Notes: a model not told the origin generated them from the sequence alone. Numbered from the stretch's first letter, positions 8,687-15,986 are shown. The stretch: DNA of 36,952 nt from Nitrospirota bacterium (GCA_021828525.1 JAJZGM010000002.1:1-36952), one strand, 5' to 3'. Numbers and translations are program-made.

Positions 8687-8692
8687 AGGAGG
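8687..8692 (+). promoter_or_regulatory. Strong Shine-Dalgarno site pointing to an ATC start for yggT
   Basis: AGGAGG lies 5 bases before ATC at 8698. No ATG, GTG or TTG occurs in the yggT frame between the upstream in-frame TGA (8683) and TTG 8725, which is 32 bases away from this site. The site therefore decides for the ATC. Confidence 0.65.
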
Positions 8693-8697
8693 ATCCC

Positions 8698-8934
8698 ATC
8701 GGCCTTTTCAATACTCTCCTCAACTTGTTTACCTGGATTGTCATCATACGCGCCCTCCTCTCCTGGGTGCACCCCGATCCGAACAATCCCATCATCAAAT
8801 TCATGGATTATATAACAGAGCCGTTCCTCCATCCGATCCGCCGGCTCGTTCCCCCGGAAAAGATGGGAGGGCTTGATCTGTCTCCATTCATCCTGATCCT
8901 CATCATTCAGGGGATCGAACGGTTCATCTACTGA
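8698..8934 (+). CDS. yggT: YggT family membrane protein, probable ATC start
   Basis: With an ATC start the protein has 78 residues, close to the one-repeat YggT family length. It has two hydrophobic segments, at about residues 3-22 and 60-77, around the signature RALLSWVHPDPNNPI, YITEPFLHPIRRLVPP and LDLSPFILIL. YggT proteins sit in the inner membrane next to division genes and are linked to osmotic tolerance and to septum or polar growth in different bacteria; their mechanism is unknown. Starting at the only canonical codon, TTG 8725, would remove 9 residues of the first membrane segment that resemble the family (GLFNTLLNL) and would leave the start without a ribosome binding site. The start call is inference. 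Confidence 0.88.
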   Translation: MGLFNTLLNLFTWIVIIRALLSWVHPDPNNPIIKFMDYITEPFLHPIRRLVPPEKMGGLDLSPFILILIIQGIERFIY

Positions 8935-8981
8935 CCTCCCCAAGACCCGCAAAAGGGTCCGAATGACAGAAAGGAGCCCGA

Positions 8982-9521
8982 ATGCTCGACCATACGAAGC
9001 TCAATGATCTTCGTGCCCGCGAGTTTGGAAAAAGCCTTCGCGGTTATACGCCGGGAGAGGTGGACGACTTCATCGAAAAGCTCCTCTTCGAAGTCGGCGA
9101 GCTTGTCGATACGATCGGGGTTCTCACCCAAAAGCTCAGGGATGTCGAAGGTGAAAGGGAGGAGTTGAAAAAACACGAGGAGCAGCTTGCTGCGACCCTT
9201 GTTGCGGCCCAGTCCACCGCGGAAGAGTGGAGGGCGATCGCCAAAAAGGAGAGCGAGCAGATCGTCCGGGAGGGGCATTTAAAGTCAGAGGAAATTCTTC
9301 AGCATGCCCAGAAGGAGGCCGAGGACCTTCTCCGTCAGGCCAGGGACAAGGCCCGGTTCGAGGAGGAAACGCGTTCAAGGCTTACCCATGAGACCTCCCT
9401 CACCGTTTCCCGGCTGAAGGGAGAGTTGGCCTCACTTAAGGAGGCCATGGAACGGTGGGAGCAGGGGATCATGAGAATAACCGGAAACCCTGATGCGACA
9501 CACAAAGAAATCCTCCCCTGA
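8982..9521 (+). CDS. divIVA: DivIVA-domain cell division/polarity protein
   Basis: The 179-residue protein begins with the DivIVA lipid-binding domain: LNDLRAREFGKSLRGYTPGE and VDDFI at about residues 6-30 match the family pattern of I....F....GY...EVD.FL. The rest, about residues 35-165, is a long heptad-rich coiled coil (many E, K, L, A). DivIVA proteins bind curved membrane at septa and poles. AAAGGAG precedes the ATG by 6-7 bases. It is the last gene of the + strand cluster before a terminator-like hairpin, and the yggT-divIVA order is common in Firmicutes and in some diderms. Confidence 0.92.
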   Translation: MLDHTKLNDLRAREFGKSLRGYTPGEVDDFIEKLLFEVGELVDTIGVLTQKLRDVEGEREELKKHEEQLAATLVAAQSTAEEWRAIAKKESEQIVREGHLKSEEILQHAQKEAEDLLRQARDKARFEEETRSRLTHETSLTVSRLKGELASLKEAMERWEQGIMRITGNPDATHKEILP

Positions 9522-9834
9522 TCCGGGTCCCGGGTCCCGGAAAAAGGCGCCGGAAAGATGGCGCCTTTTAATGAATGTCCGCCCCGGCCAATCAAGAATC
9601 TCCCTCGGGTTTGAGGAAAGGGGATGGATTCTTGGGGTCCGGGAGCCTGCCAGGGAAGGACGCGCCAACCATGGAATCGCAAGAGCATTGTCGGATTTTC
9701 TTGATGTCCCCCTCTCCTCCGTATCGATCGTCAGGGGGGAGGGAAGCCGGATCAAGTTGATCGAAATTGCCGGGATGAGCGAGGAAGAGGGGCTCAGACG
9801 ACTGAGAAGGGTATTACAGTCCTCTTCGTCATGA
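9493..9834 (+). CDS. DUF167 (YggU-like) small protein
   Basis: The core, from MNVRPGQSRISLGF onward, matches the DUF167/YggU family: V.P...., then EPAREGRANHGIARALSDFL in the position of APP..GkAN..li..la, then SIVRGEGSRIKLIEI for iv.G..sR.K...i. Function is unknown in the family. Two starts exist: ATG 9493, with GGAAA five bases upstream and 29 bases of overlap with divIVA, gives 113 residues; ATG 9571, directly after a perfect hairpin with T-run, gives 87 residues, has no visible ribosome binding site and fits the usual family start. I give the longer form; the shorter one is a real alternative. Confidence 0.8.
   Translation: MRHTKKSSPDPGPGSRKKAPERWRLLMNVRPGQSRISLGFEERGWILGVREPAREGRANHGIARALSDFLDVPLSSVSIVRGEGSRIKLIEIAGMSEEEGLRRLRRVLQSSSS
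9542..9569 (+). terminator. Perfect GC-rich hairpin with A-run and T-run after divIVA
   Basis: AAAAGGCGCC (9542-9551) and GGCGCCTTTT (9560-9569) form a perfect 10-base inverted repeat with loop GGAAAGAT. It has the form of an intrinsic, possibly bidirectional, terminator and lies 20 bases after the divIVA stop. It also lies inside the longer reading of the DUF167 gene, so it either ends the division operon or acts as an RNA structure upstream of a shorter DUF167 start. Confidence 0.65.
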
Positions 9835-9866
9835 TTTCCCGCCCTGGTCCGGACTGGATTAAAGAG

Positions 9867-9882
9867 ACACACGGATGTGTGT
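9867..9882. terminator. Small hairpin between convergent genes
   Basis: ACACAC (9867-9872), loop GGAT, GTGTGT (9877-9882), in the 54-base gap between the DUF167 gene and the convergent unknown gene. No T-run follows on either strand, so terminator activity is doubtful. Confidence 0.22.
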
Positions 9883-9888
9883 GTGGAA

Positions 9889-10500
9889 TCAGTCGAAGGT
9901 GACGGTCTCGTTTCTGATTTCATGGCCATCGTCGATACGCATCTTGATGGTGATGGAATAGACGGGAGAGCCGCCGAGCCAGAAGGCGCGTGATGTCTCC
10001 TCCTTGGGTGCAAGAGGTTCGAACATCAGATAGGCGGGGGGGAGTTTGAGTGGAACCTCCGATCCATTTCCAATCTTGTAATGGGCCCCCAGCATCTGGA
10101 GTTTGATGGGGGCTCCCTCAACCGTGTATTTCATGTAGGCCACGGAAGGGGAGAGGAGCATGGAGATGTTGAGTCGCCATCCCTCACCCTGGATGCTCTT
10201 GAAGGTTGTCCGGGTGCTGATGCTTCGCTGGGAGACGATCTTGTGAGGCTTTCCCAGGGGGCCGGCCTTGAACCCGATGATGGACCCGCCGATTCCTGCC
10301 ACGAGAAGAAGTCCGATGACGATATAAATGGCAATGGTGACCGGGCTGAAGCCCTGCTCTTCCTTCGGGCGTGACGGACTGTAAAGCTCCTCGTATTCCG
10401 TGGGAGCTTTATCGGGAGAGGCTTCCGGAGCGCCTTGTTTTTCTGAGGCCGATCTTCTGGGACCACCTTCCGGTCCTGCGCCTTGTCTTGGTGCGGTCAT
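9889..10500 (-). CDS. Membrane-anchored protein of unknown function
   Basis: I do not recognise this 203-residue protein. From the start MTAPRQGAG, about 50 residues are rich in Pro, Glu, Ser and Gly and probably disordered; one transmembrane segment follows at about residues 53-76 (VTIAIYIVIGLLLVAGIGG); the remaining 125 residues are outside the cytoplasm if the N-terminus is inside, and look beta-rich with alternating hydrophobic positions. The start at 10500 has GAGGAG nine bases upstream; a longer start at 10545 lacks one. It is the last gene of the minus-strand glk-pgl group but has its own candidate promoter. The architecture resembles the unknown at 19618-20241, without visible sequence similarity. 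Confidence 0.75.
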   Translation of the reverse strand: MTAPRQGAGPEGGPRRSASEKQGAPEASPDKAPTEYEELYSPSRPKEEQGFSPVTIAIYIVIGLLLVAGIGGSIIGFKAGPLGKPHKIVSQRSISTRTTFKSIQGEGWRLNISMLLSPSVAYMKYTVEGAPIKLQMLGAHYKIGNGSEVPLKLPPAYLMFEPLAPKEETSRAFWLGGSPVYSITIKMRIDDGHEIRNETVTFD

Positions 10501-10579
10501 GGACAGAAACTCCTCGGTTCTTCCGGGCCTTGCCGGCCCCTGCAATGTGGATGGCAGGACCGGTCAAACACATCTTTTA

Positions 10580-10609
10580 ATTTTACTTCATGAACCCGGT
10601 TTGGGGCAA
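10580..10609 (-). promoter_or_regulatory. Possible promoter for the anchored unknown gene
   Basis: On the minus strand, TTGCCC (10609-10604) is followed after 18 bases by TAAAAT (10585-10580), about 80 bases before the ATG at 10500. The -10 matches consensus at five of six positions. It lies in the 112-base gap after pgl. Confidence 0.35.
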
Positions 10610-10612
10610 GAA

Positions 10613-11455
10613 TCACCGAGGGAATGCTGATTCAGGAGCGGGAGGGCCTTCTTCCATCCGGACATCGGCCCATTGGCTGATCCCTTGGGGGCAGGCCTCC
10701 TGGTCGATCCAGAATTCGGAGGGGTGCAGCCGCACTTCCGCCTCCTTCAGGACCCACTGGGTGGGCAGATTGCCTTGAGGGTTGAGGACGGTGGCAAGAA
10801 TGTCGTGTTTTTCCTTCCCTGTCACAAGGAAAATTCTTGCCCCTGCTTCGGCCAGTGTCCGGTAGGACAGGGAAATCCTGGCGATTCTCCCGGGAACTGG
10901 GGGGACGGCAAGAACCACCCGATGCCGGTCTTCTTCCGGAGACGTTCCCGGAAAGAGGCTGGCCGTGTGTCCGTCGGGTCCGACCCCGAGAAGGGCGATA
11001 TCCAGGGCAGGTGGGTGAGGGAGAGGAGTCCCAAGAGCCTCCGCGAGAACCTTTTCGTATCTGAGGGCTTCCCGTTCAGGGTGGGGATTTTCCCCCTGGA
11101 TTCTGAAAACGGATTTCTCCTGAATTTTTCCAGGAATAAGGAGAGTCTCCCGCGCCATCCTGTAATTGCTCTGGTCGCTCTCAGGAGGAACGCACCGTTC
11201 GTCGGAAAAAAACCAGCGAATCCGGGATTTGGTCTCCTCGGGCCAGGAGGCTATCTTTTTTGACACGGCCCTGAAAAACGGGATAGGGGTCTTGCCTCCC
11301 GAGAGGCCGATCGAGACGACACTCTTTTTGACGAGAAGCCCCTCGACTCTCTCGAGAAAGCTGTCCGCTCCTTTTTCAGTCCAGGCGGATAGGGAGGGGA
11401 ATACACGAACGAGAACGGTAGGAGAAGCATCTTCGAGCTCGGTGAGTCGGGTCAT
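10613..11455 (-). CDS. pgl: 6-phosphogluconolactonase Pgl (DevB type)
   Basis: Pgl hydrolyses 6-phosphogluconolactone in the oxidative pentose phosphate pathway. The 280-residue protein has the SIGLSGGKTP motif near residue 49, WFFSDERCVPPESDQSNY near residue 81, and LLGVGPDGHTASLFPG near residue 155, the hallmarks of the DevB/NagB-like lactonase family; it is somewhat longer than the usual 230-260, mostly at the C-terminus. It lies 17 bases after glk on the same strand, so the two are probably co-transcribed and together phosphorylate glucose and open the lactone. No glucose-6-phosphate dehydrogenase gene is in the window. Confidence 0.93.
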   Translation of the reverse strand: MTRLTELEDASPTVLVRVFPSLSAWTEKGADSFLERVEGLLVKKSVVSIGLSGGKTPIPFFRAVSKKIASWPEETKSRIRWFFSDERCVPPESDQSNYRMARETLLIPGKIQEKSVFRIQGENPHPEREALRYEKVLAEALGTPLPHPPALDIALLGVGPDGHTASLFPGTSPEEDRHRVVLAVPPVPGRIARISLSYRTLAEAGARIFLVTGKEKHDILATVLNPQGNLPTQWVLKEAEVRLHPSEFWIDQEACPQGISQWADVRMEEGPPAPESAFPR

Positions 11456-11472
11456 CGGAATCTCCCTCGATT

Positions 11473-12546
11473 TTAGGACCCGGGAACACTTCGTGAGGCC
11501 AGCTGGCAGGCCCCCAGAAGTCCTGTTTCCGGGTTGTTGACGATATGGACCGGGATTTCCGAGAGAAGCGTCCTGTAGCGGCCCTTGTTGACAAAATGGG
11601 CCATGAAGGAGGATCTCAGGAGGAAAGGCTCGATCTTTCCGGGAATTCCCCCCGCCAGGTAGACGCCGCCGGTGGCCAGGGACTTGAGAGCCAGATTCCC
11701 GGCTTCCTGCCCCAGAAACCTGCAGAAGTTTTCGAGGATCATGGTGCAGAGTGGGTCATGTCTTGACAGGGCGGCATGGGTCAGGGCGGCAGGAATCTCC
11801 TCCTCCGAAAGGCCGGGGTCAAGCGGAAGACTTGCGGGAGGCTGTCCGAGAGTATGGAAATGATACAGATTTGCCAGTCCCTGGCCGGAAACGACTCGTT
11901 CACAGCTGACATGTCCGAACCGCGACCACAGGTGGGTGAGAAGGGGGATATCGGAAAGGGATTCGGGGGCCCAGTCCGCATGGCCTCCTTCAGTCGGAAT
12001 GACAAGGGGGCCCTGCTCGGAGGGAATCAGGATCGATTCACCAAGGCCCGTCCCGGGGGCGACCACGATCCTGGCTCCCTGGGGATCGGGTCGCCCCGTA
12101 TTGAGGAGGGTGGTATCTTCCTCTCCCAGAAGGGTGGTGCCCCAGGCGGTGGCCACGAGGTCATTGACAAGGCGGATATTTATTTTCGGAAGTTTCAGAA
12201 GTTGGGCCAGGGTGTCTGTTTCTACGACCCAGGGGAGGTTGGTGGTCTGGCACCTGCCGTTCACGACGGGGCCGGCGATTCCAAAGGCTGCACTTGCAAG
12301 GGAGAAGCTTTTGGAATAGTCGGATCGAAGGGTTTCAAGAAATTCTTCCAGGACCTTTTCAAGGGAGTTATAGTTTCTGGAGGGGTATTCCTTCTTGAAA
12401 ACCTTTCCGGGGCTCTTGTCCACCCCTTTGTTTTCCGGAAGAAGAGGAAAACACCCCAGGAGGGTTTTTGTCCCTCCGATATCTCCGGCAAGAATCATCC
12501 TGGGATGAAGGGTCGGGGCCGGAGATCCGGCAAAAGAATCAGCCAC
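11473..12546 (-). CDS. glk: Glucokinase Glk
   Basis: Glk phosphorylates glucose with ATP. The 357-residue protein (GTG start) has the phosphate-1 motif MILAGDIGGTKT at about 17-28, FGIAGPVVNGRCQTTNLPW, LVNDLVATAWG with the catalytic Asp, APGTGLGESI and EGGHADWAP, and C-terminal YLAGGIPGKI, all typical of the proteobacterial/cyanobacterial Glk family. GTG 12546 is chosen because AAGGAGG lies 4-5 bases upstream; ATG 12498 would start right at the conserved motif but has no good ribosome binding site, and a reading from 12783 would run through the promoter region. It is divergent from hpnH, sharing a promoter region. Confidence 0.93.
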   Translation of the reverse strand: MADSFAGSPAPTLHPRMILAGDIGGTKTLLGCFPLLPENKGVDKSPGKVFKKEYPSRNYNSLEKVLEEFLETLRSDYSKSFSLASAAFGIAGPVVNGRCQTTNLPWVVETDTLAQLLKLPKINIRLVNDLVATAWGTTLLGEEDTTLLNTGRPDPQGARIVVAPGTGLGESILIPSEQGPLVIPTEGGHADWAPESLSDIPLLTHLWSRFGHVSCERVVSGQGLANLYHFHTLGQPPASLPLDPGLSEEEIPAALTHAALSRHDPLCTMILENFCRFLGQEAGNLALKSLATGGVYLAGGIPGKIEPFLLRSSFMAHFVNKGRYRTLLSEIPVHIVNNPETGLLGACQLASRSVPGS

Positions 12547-12633
12547 TCTTCCTCCTTCTCCACGAATTCTTCTTCGGAACTCGGGTTTCAAGGTTAGTTG
12601 CCCTTCGGACAACGAGCAGTGCCGCCGTTTTCC

Positions 12634-12662
12634 TTGACAGGGACTGGCCCGGATAATATGAT
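12634..12662 (+). promoter_or_regulatory. Near-consensus sigma-70 promoter for hpnH
   Basis: TTGACA (12634-12639), 17-base spacer, TATGAT (12657-12662). The -35 is perfect and the -10 matches five of six bases. Predicted start near 12669, giving a leader of about 94 bases to the hpnH ATG. Its -10 overlaps that of the minus-strand glk promoter in the palindrome TATGATCATA (12657-12666). Confidence 0.78.
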
Positions 12663-12689
12663 CATAGAATGTTGCGGCATTAATGTCAT
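12661..12689 (-). promoter_or_regulatory. Sigma-70 promoter for glk-pgl, overlapping the hpnH promoter
   Basis: On the minus strand, ATGACA (12689-12684), 17-base spacer, TATGAT (12666-12661). The predicted start is near 12654, giving a leader of about 108 bases to the glk GTG. It shares two central bases of its -10, and the whole palindrome, with the opposing hpnH promoter. Confidence 0.65.
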
Positions 12690-12762
12690 CCATCTTCGTT
12701 CCGTCCGCAACCAAACAAGAGACCCATGCCTTGAATCCCCAGAATGAAAGGCACCCAATCCC

Positions 12763-13779
12763 ATGGCGATCCCTCTCCAGCAAGCCCTGAAAGTCGGGGC
12801 ATATGTCATGCAGAAAAAATGGAAGAAAGAAGAGAAATATCCTCTCGTCCTGATGCTCGAACCCCTATTCCGATGCAATCTTGAGTGCGCCGGATGTGGC
12901 AAGATCCAATACCCGGAAGAAATCCTTAAGAAGAGGCTGACTCCGGAGGAATGCTTTCATGCGGTTGAAGAATGCGGCGCCCCTGTCGTCACCATTGCCG
13001 GGGGAGAACCCCTCATCCATCCTGAGATCGTCGAGATCGTATCGGGGATGATCGAGCGCAAGAAGTTCGTCTACCTTTGCACCAACGGCATCCTCCTCGA
13101 GAAATACATCGACCGATTTTCGCCCTCCCCTTACCTGACCTTCAGTATCCACCTCGATGGTCTCCGGGAGACGCATGATCGCCTCGTGTGCCGGGAGGGG
13201 GTCTTCGAAATGGCCGTCAGGGCCATCCGGACCGCCACCGCCCGCGGCTTTCGCGTGACCACGAACACCACCGTCTTTGAGGGAGAAGATCCCGCCGAAA
13301 TCCGGAAATTTTTCGACTATGTGAAGGAGTTGGGAGTGAACGGGATGATGATTTCCCCGGGATATTCCTATGACTGGGCTCCGGATCAGGAACACTTTCT
13401 GAAGAAGGACCGGACCCGCAACCTCTTCCGGATGATACTCGCCGATCGGGCCGGCAAGGGCTGGAACTTCAATCACAGTCCCTTTTACCTGGATTTTCTG
13501 GAAGGGGAAAGGGATTACGATTGCACTCCCTGGGGAAGCCCGAACTATTCGGTTCTCGGATGGCAGCGTCCCTGTTATTTGTTGAACGAAGGTTATGCCG
13601 CCACCTTCAGGGAATTGATGGAAGAGACCGACTGGAGCCAATACGGACCCTCTTCTGGCCACGCCAAGTGCCGGGACTGTATGGTTCACTGTGGTTTCGA
13701 GCCCTCTGCCGTGGGAGATGCCACCTCCTCGATCAAGAATACCCTCCGTTCCATTTCCAGTCTCCTTCCGGCCGGTTGA
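12763..13779 (+). CDS. hpnH: Adenosyl-hopene transferase HpnH (radical SAM)
   Basis: HpnH is the B12-independent radical SAM enzyme that joins the adenosyl group of SAM to diploptene, the first step to C35 extended hopanoids. The 338-residue length is typical, and the start MAIPLQQALKVGAYVM and the cluster motif C38-x3-C42-x2-C45 (RCNLECAGCGKIQYP) are highly characteristic. TIAGGEPLIH near residue 77 corresponds to the radical SAM GGEP motif. Four more cysteines (C274 region CYLL and the C-terminal CRDCMVHC) may hold another cluster or metal; that is inference. No other hopanoid genes (shc, hpnG) are in the window. A near-consensus promoter lies upstream, and a phosphatase gene follows after 21 bases. 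Confidence 0.94.
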   Translation: MAIPLQQALKVGAYVMQKKWKKEEKYPLVLMLEPLFRCNLECAGCGKIQYPEEILKKRLTPEECFHAVEECGAPVVTIAGGEPLIHPEIVEIVSGMIERKKFVYLCTNGILLEKYIDRFSPSPYLTFSIHLDGLRETHDRLVCREGVFEMAVRAIRTATARGFRVTTNTTVFEGEDPAEIRKFFDYVKELGVNGMMISPGYSYDWAPDQEHFLKKDRTRNLFRMILADRAGKGWNFNHSPFYLDFLEGERDYDCTPWGSPNYSVLGWQRPCYLLNEGYAATFRELMEETDWSQYGPSSGHAKCRDCMVHCGFEPSAVGDATSSIKNTLRSISSLLPAG

Positions 13780-13800
13780 TTCCGGGAGGAAGGAGCCCGG

Positions 13801-14475
13801 ATGTCAACATATGTGGTGGGTGATCTGCACGGTCAGTTTTCGCTTTTGCTCGATCTTCTGGGAAAGATTCTCTTCGATAAAAAGCAGGATCGGCTGATCG
13901 CCGTCGGAGATGTGCTGGACCGGGGATCCCGGGTCGGCGATCTCCTCTTGTTTCTCCATGAAGCCTCCCAGGAGGGATGGTTCCATTCCGTCAAAGGAAA
14001 TCATGAGGAATCATTCCTGCGTGTCCGCGCCGGGGAACCCCTCTCCTGGTACACCTCTCCCGAGTTCGGTGGCGGTGTCACCCTGTCCTTTTTCCAGGGC
14101 CTAGGGGCGCAAAACGCCCGGCTTTTGGAAGATTGGATCGGGTCCTGGCCCCTTGTCTGGTCCAACGAACAATCAATCGTGGTTCACGGAAGTCTTCCTT
14201 CTGTTCCGGGAACAACCCTGGGAGACCCTGATCTCTGCGAAACCCGGATCTCGTGGGGCGGGGGAGGTCACGAATGCCTGGATCTCCGGCCTCCGAATCT
14301 TTACCCTTCCTGGGATGGCCGTCTTGTTGTCTCCGGGCACACGATCGTCCGCAAGGCCGGCTTCTGGAAGGAAGGGATTGCGATGGTGGATACGGGGGCT
14401 TTCAGGACGGGCATCCTCTCCGCCCTTTGTCTGGAGACAGGCCAGTTCCACAGGGTGTCGGGAGCTCCAGCCTAG
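13801..14475 (+). CDS. Calcineurin-like metallophosphatase (PPP family serine/threonine phosphatase or ApaH-like)
   Basis: The 224-residue protein has all PPP-family metal motifs in order: GDLHGQ at 7-12, GDVLDRG at 36-42, GNHEE at 66-70, a VVHGS motif in the middle and SGHT near residue 179. Bacterial homologues are PrpA/PrpB-type protein phosphatases and diadenosine tetraphosphatases (ApaH); the short length and GNHEE favour the protein-phosphatase-1-like bacterial group, but substrate cannot be told from sequence. GGAGGAAGG precedes the ATG. It follows hpnH by 21 bases and probably shares its transcript; the C-terminus faces the convergent hemY with only 9 bases between stops. Confidence 0.88.
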   Translation: MSTYVVGDLHGQFSLLLDLLGKILFDKKQDRLIAVGDVLDRGSRVGDLLLFLHEASQEGWFHSVKGNHEESFLRVRAGEPLSWYTSPEFGGGVTLSFFQGLGAQNARLLEDWIGSWPLVWSNEQSIVVHGSLPSVPGTTLGDPDLCETRISWGGGGHECLDLRPPNLYPSWDGRLVVSGHTIVRKAGFWKEGIAMVDTGAFRTGILSALCLETGQFHRVSGAPA

Positions 14476-14484
14476 AGGCGGGTG

Positions 14485-15891
14485 TCAGGCTTCCGGCGGG
14501 CTCGCAAGAATTCGCCGTGCAGTTTCGATCCCTGAGGTGAAGCTTTGGGAGACTGAAACCCCTGATAGATAAGCTCCGGCCAGGTAGAGTCCGTTTGGAA
14601 GAGCCTGGGCTATCCTCTCGATCCGGCTCCGGTGGCCGGGGGTGTATTGGGGAATGGCGCCTTCCCACCGCTGAATGCGGAGAAAGTCCGGCTTTCCCTT
14701 TGTTCCCAGGATTGTCTCAACTTCCCGTCCGACGATTTCGATCAGGTCCTCATCAAAGGCAAAGGCCAGCTTCGGATTCGACATTCCTCCGGCGAAAACC
14801 GTCAGGAGGACCTGGCCTTCCGGAGCCTTGTCAGGAAAAAGAGAGGACGAAAAGAGAATCCCCAGAATTTTCCGCTTTTCTCTGGAGGGGACAAGCAACC
14901 CGAATCCATCAAGTGGGTGGTCCACATTTTTCCTTGAAAATCCCAGAGAGATCACCGCAATCGGGGCATAAGGAATTTCTGTCATCGGACCAATGGCTTC
15001 GGGGCAGATCTCCTGCAAAAGTTCCGAGGACTGGATCGCGTTTCCGGCAAGAACCACATAACGGGAATGGAGGTAATAGGTCTCCTCGTCAAAGAGAAGC
15101 GCTGTCCGGAATCCGTTTGGAGTCCGGGTGATTCCGATGACGTCGGCATTTGTCCCGGCGTCGGTGCCAAGAAGCTCCGAGAGGGCCCCTGGAAGTCGGC
15201 CCATTCCTCCCTGGAAGGAAAAAATGGAACGGGTGAGGGGGGATCGAGGGGGTTTGGGACCGAACTGCATGGCCACGGCTCCCCTGAGGATCGATCCGTA
15301 GCGGTCTTCCATCGCGGTGAGACGGGGAAATGTGTCTTCCATGGAGAGAATCTCGGGACTCGAGGCGTAGACCCCCTTCACAAAAGGATCGATAATCCAG
15401 TCGAGAAAATCGGGTCCGAAACGACGTTCGACGAACTGGGCGACAGTTTCTATGGCCGGATCTTCGGGAAAGGTTGGGTCGTAGGGAGGGATAAAGGCTT
15501 CCCGGAGAACTCGCATTTTGCCCAAGACTGAGAGAACGGGAGTTGTGATTCCTTCCAGGATTGACCCGGGAAGCGGAACGGGTTTCCCCTCCTTCAGGAT
15601 AAAACGCCTTTTTCCGGCGCGGCCGGCCAGGACTGCCTCCCGCTCGAGCCCCGTTTGATGGATGTATCCGAGCAGAGGGTCTTCAGGTCTCAGGAAAAGA
15701 CTGTTTGGGCCTGTTTCTATCCGGTATCCGGCTTCGTCGAGCGTCCGTATGACGCCCCCTAGCCGATCGTTCCTCTCCACGAGGCGGACAGTCCGGCCGT
15801 GACCTTTGAGATGGACGGCGCAGGCCAAACCTGCGATCCCCCCTCCCACGACAAGAGTTTCGATATCATTCGCTGTCAATCTATTCTCCAT
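14485..15891 (-). CDS. hemY: Protoporphyrinogen/coproporphyrinogen oxidase, HemY type
   Basis: This 468-residue FAD enzyme oxidises a porphyrinogen near the end of heme synthesis. Visible: the dinucleotide-binding TLVVGGGIAGLACAVHL at about 12-28, VERNDRLGGVIRT, a GPNSLF motif near residue 61, FVKGVYAS near residue 168, FQGGMGRLP, and the C-terminal GLYLAGAYLSGVSVSQ FAD motif. These fit HemY/HemG(oxygen-dependent) rather than HemJ or flavodoxin-type HemG. Whether it works on protoporphyrinogen or coproporphyrinogen cannot be judged here. ATG 15891 has no clear ribosome binding site, whereas TTG 15879 has GGAG six bases upstream; I keep the ATG. A promoter candidate lies about 45 bases upstream. 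Confidence 0.93.
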   Translation of the reverse strand: MENRLTANDIETLVVGGGIAGLACAVHLKGHGRTVRLVERNDRLGGVIRTLDEAGYRIETGPNSLFLRPEDPLLGYIHQTGLEREAVLAGRAGKRRFILKEGKPVPLPGSILEGITTPVLSVLGKMRVLREAFIPPYDPTFPEDPAIETVAQFVERRFGPDFLDWIIDPFVKGVYASSPEILSMEDTFPRLTAMEDRYGSILRGAVAMQFGPKPPRSPLTRSIFSFQGGMGRLPGALSELLGTDAGTNADVIGITRTPNGFRTALLFDEETYYLHSRYVVLAGNAIQSSELLQEICPEAIGPMTEIPYAPIAVISLGFSRKNVDHPLDGFGLLVPSREKRKILGILFSSSLFPDKAPEGQVLLTVFAGGMSNPKLAFAFDEDLIEIVGREVETILGTKGKPDFLRIQRWEGAIPQYTPGHRSRIERIAQALPNGLYLAGAYLSGVSVSQSFTSGIETARRILASPPEA

Positions 15892-15936
15892 CCGGGTCTT
15901 GGGCTGGTTGTCGGGAGCAGTTGAACAGGCCGGATA

Positions 15937-15965
15937 ACTTTAAACGCTCGGAGGGACAAGGTCAA
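15937..15965 (-). promoter_or_regulatory. Sigma-70 promoter for hemY
   Basis: On the minus strand TTGACC (15965-15960) is followed after 17 bases by TAAAGT (15942-15937). The -35 matches five of six consensus bases and the -10 four of six. Predicted start near 15930, about 39 bases before the hemY ATG. Confidence 0.5.
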
Positions 15966-15986
15966 TATTGGGGTGTTGTCCGGCAA

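Noticed and set aside
11776..12597. 273-codon plus-strand frame opposite glk
   Set aside because: Antisense to glucokinase motifs; very Gly/Lys-rich, no family resemblance.
12547..12783. N-terminal extension of glucokinase to ATG 12783
   Set aside because: It would run through the divergent promoter block and hpnH start; the GTG at 12546 has a strong AAGGAGG.
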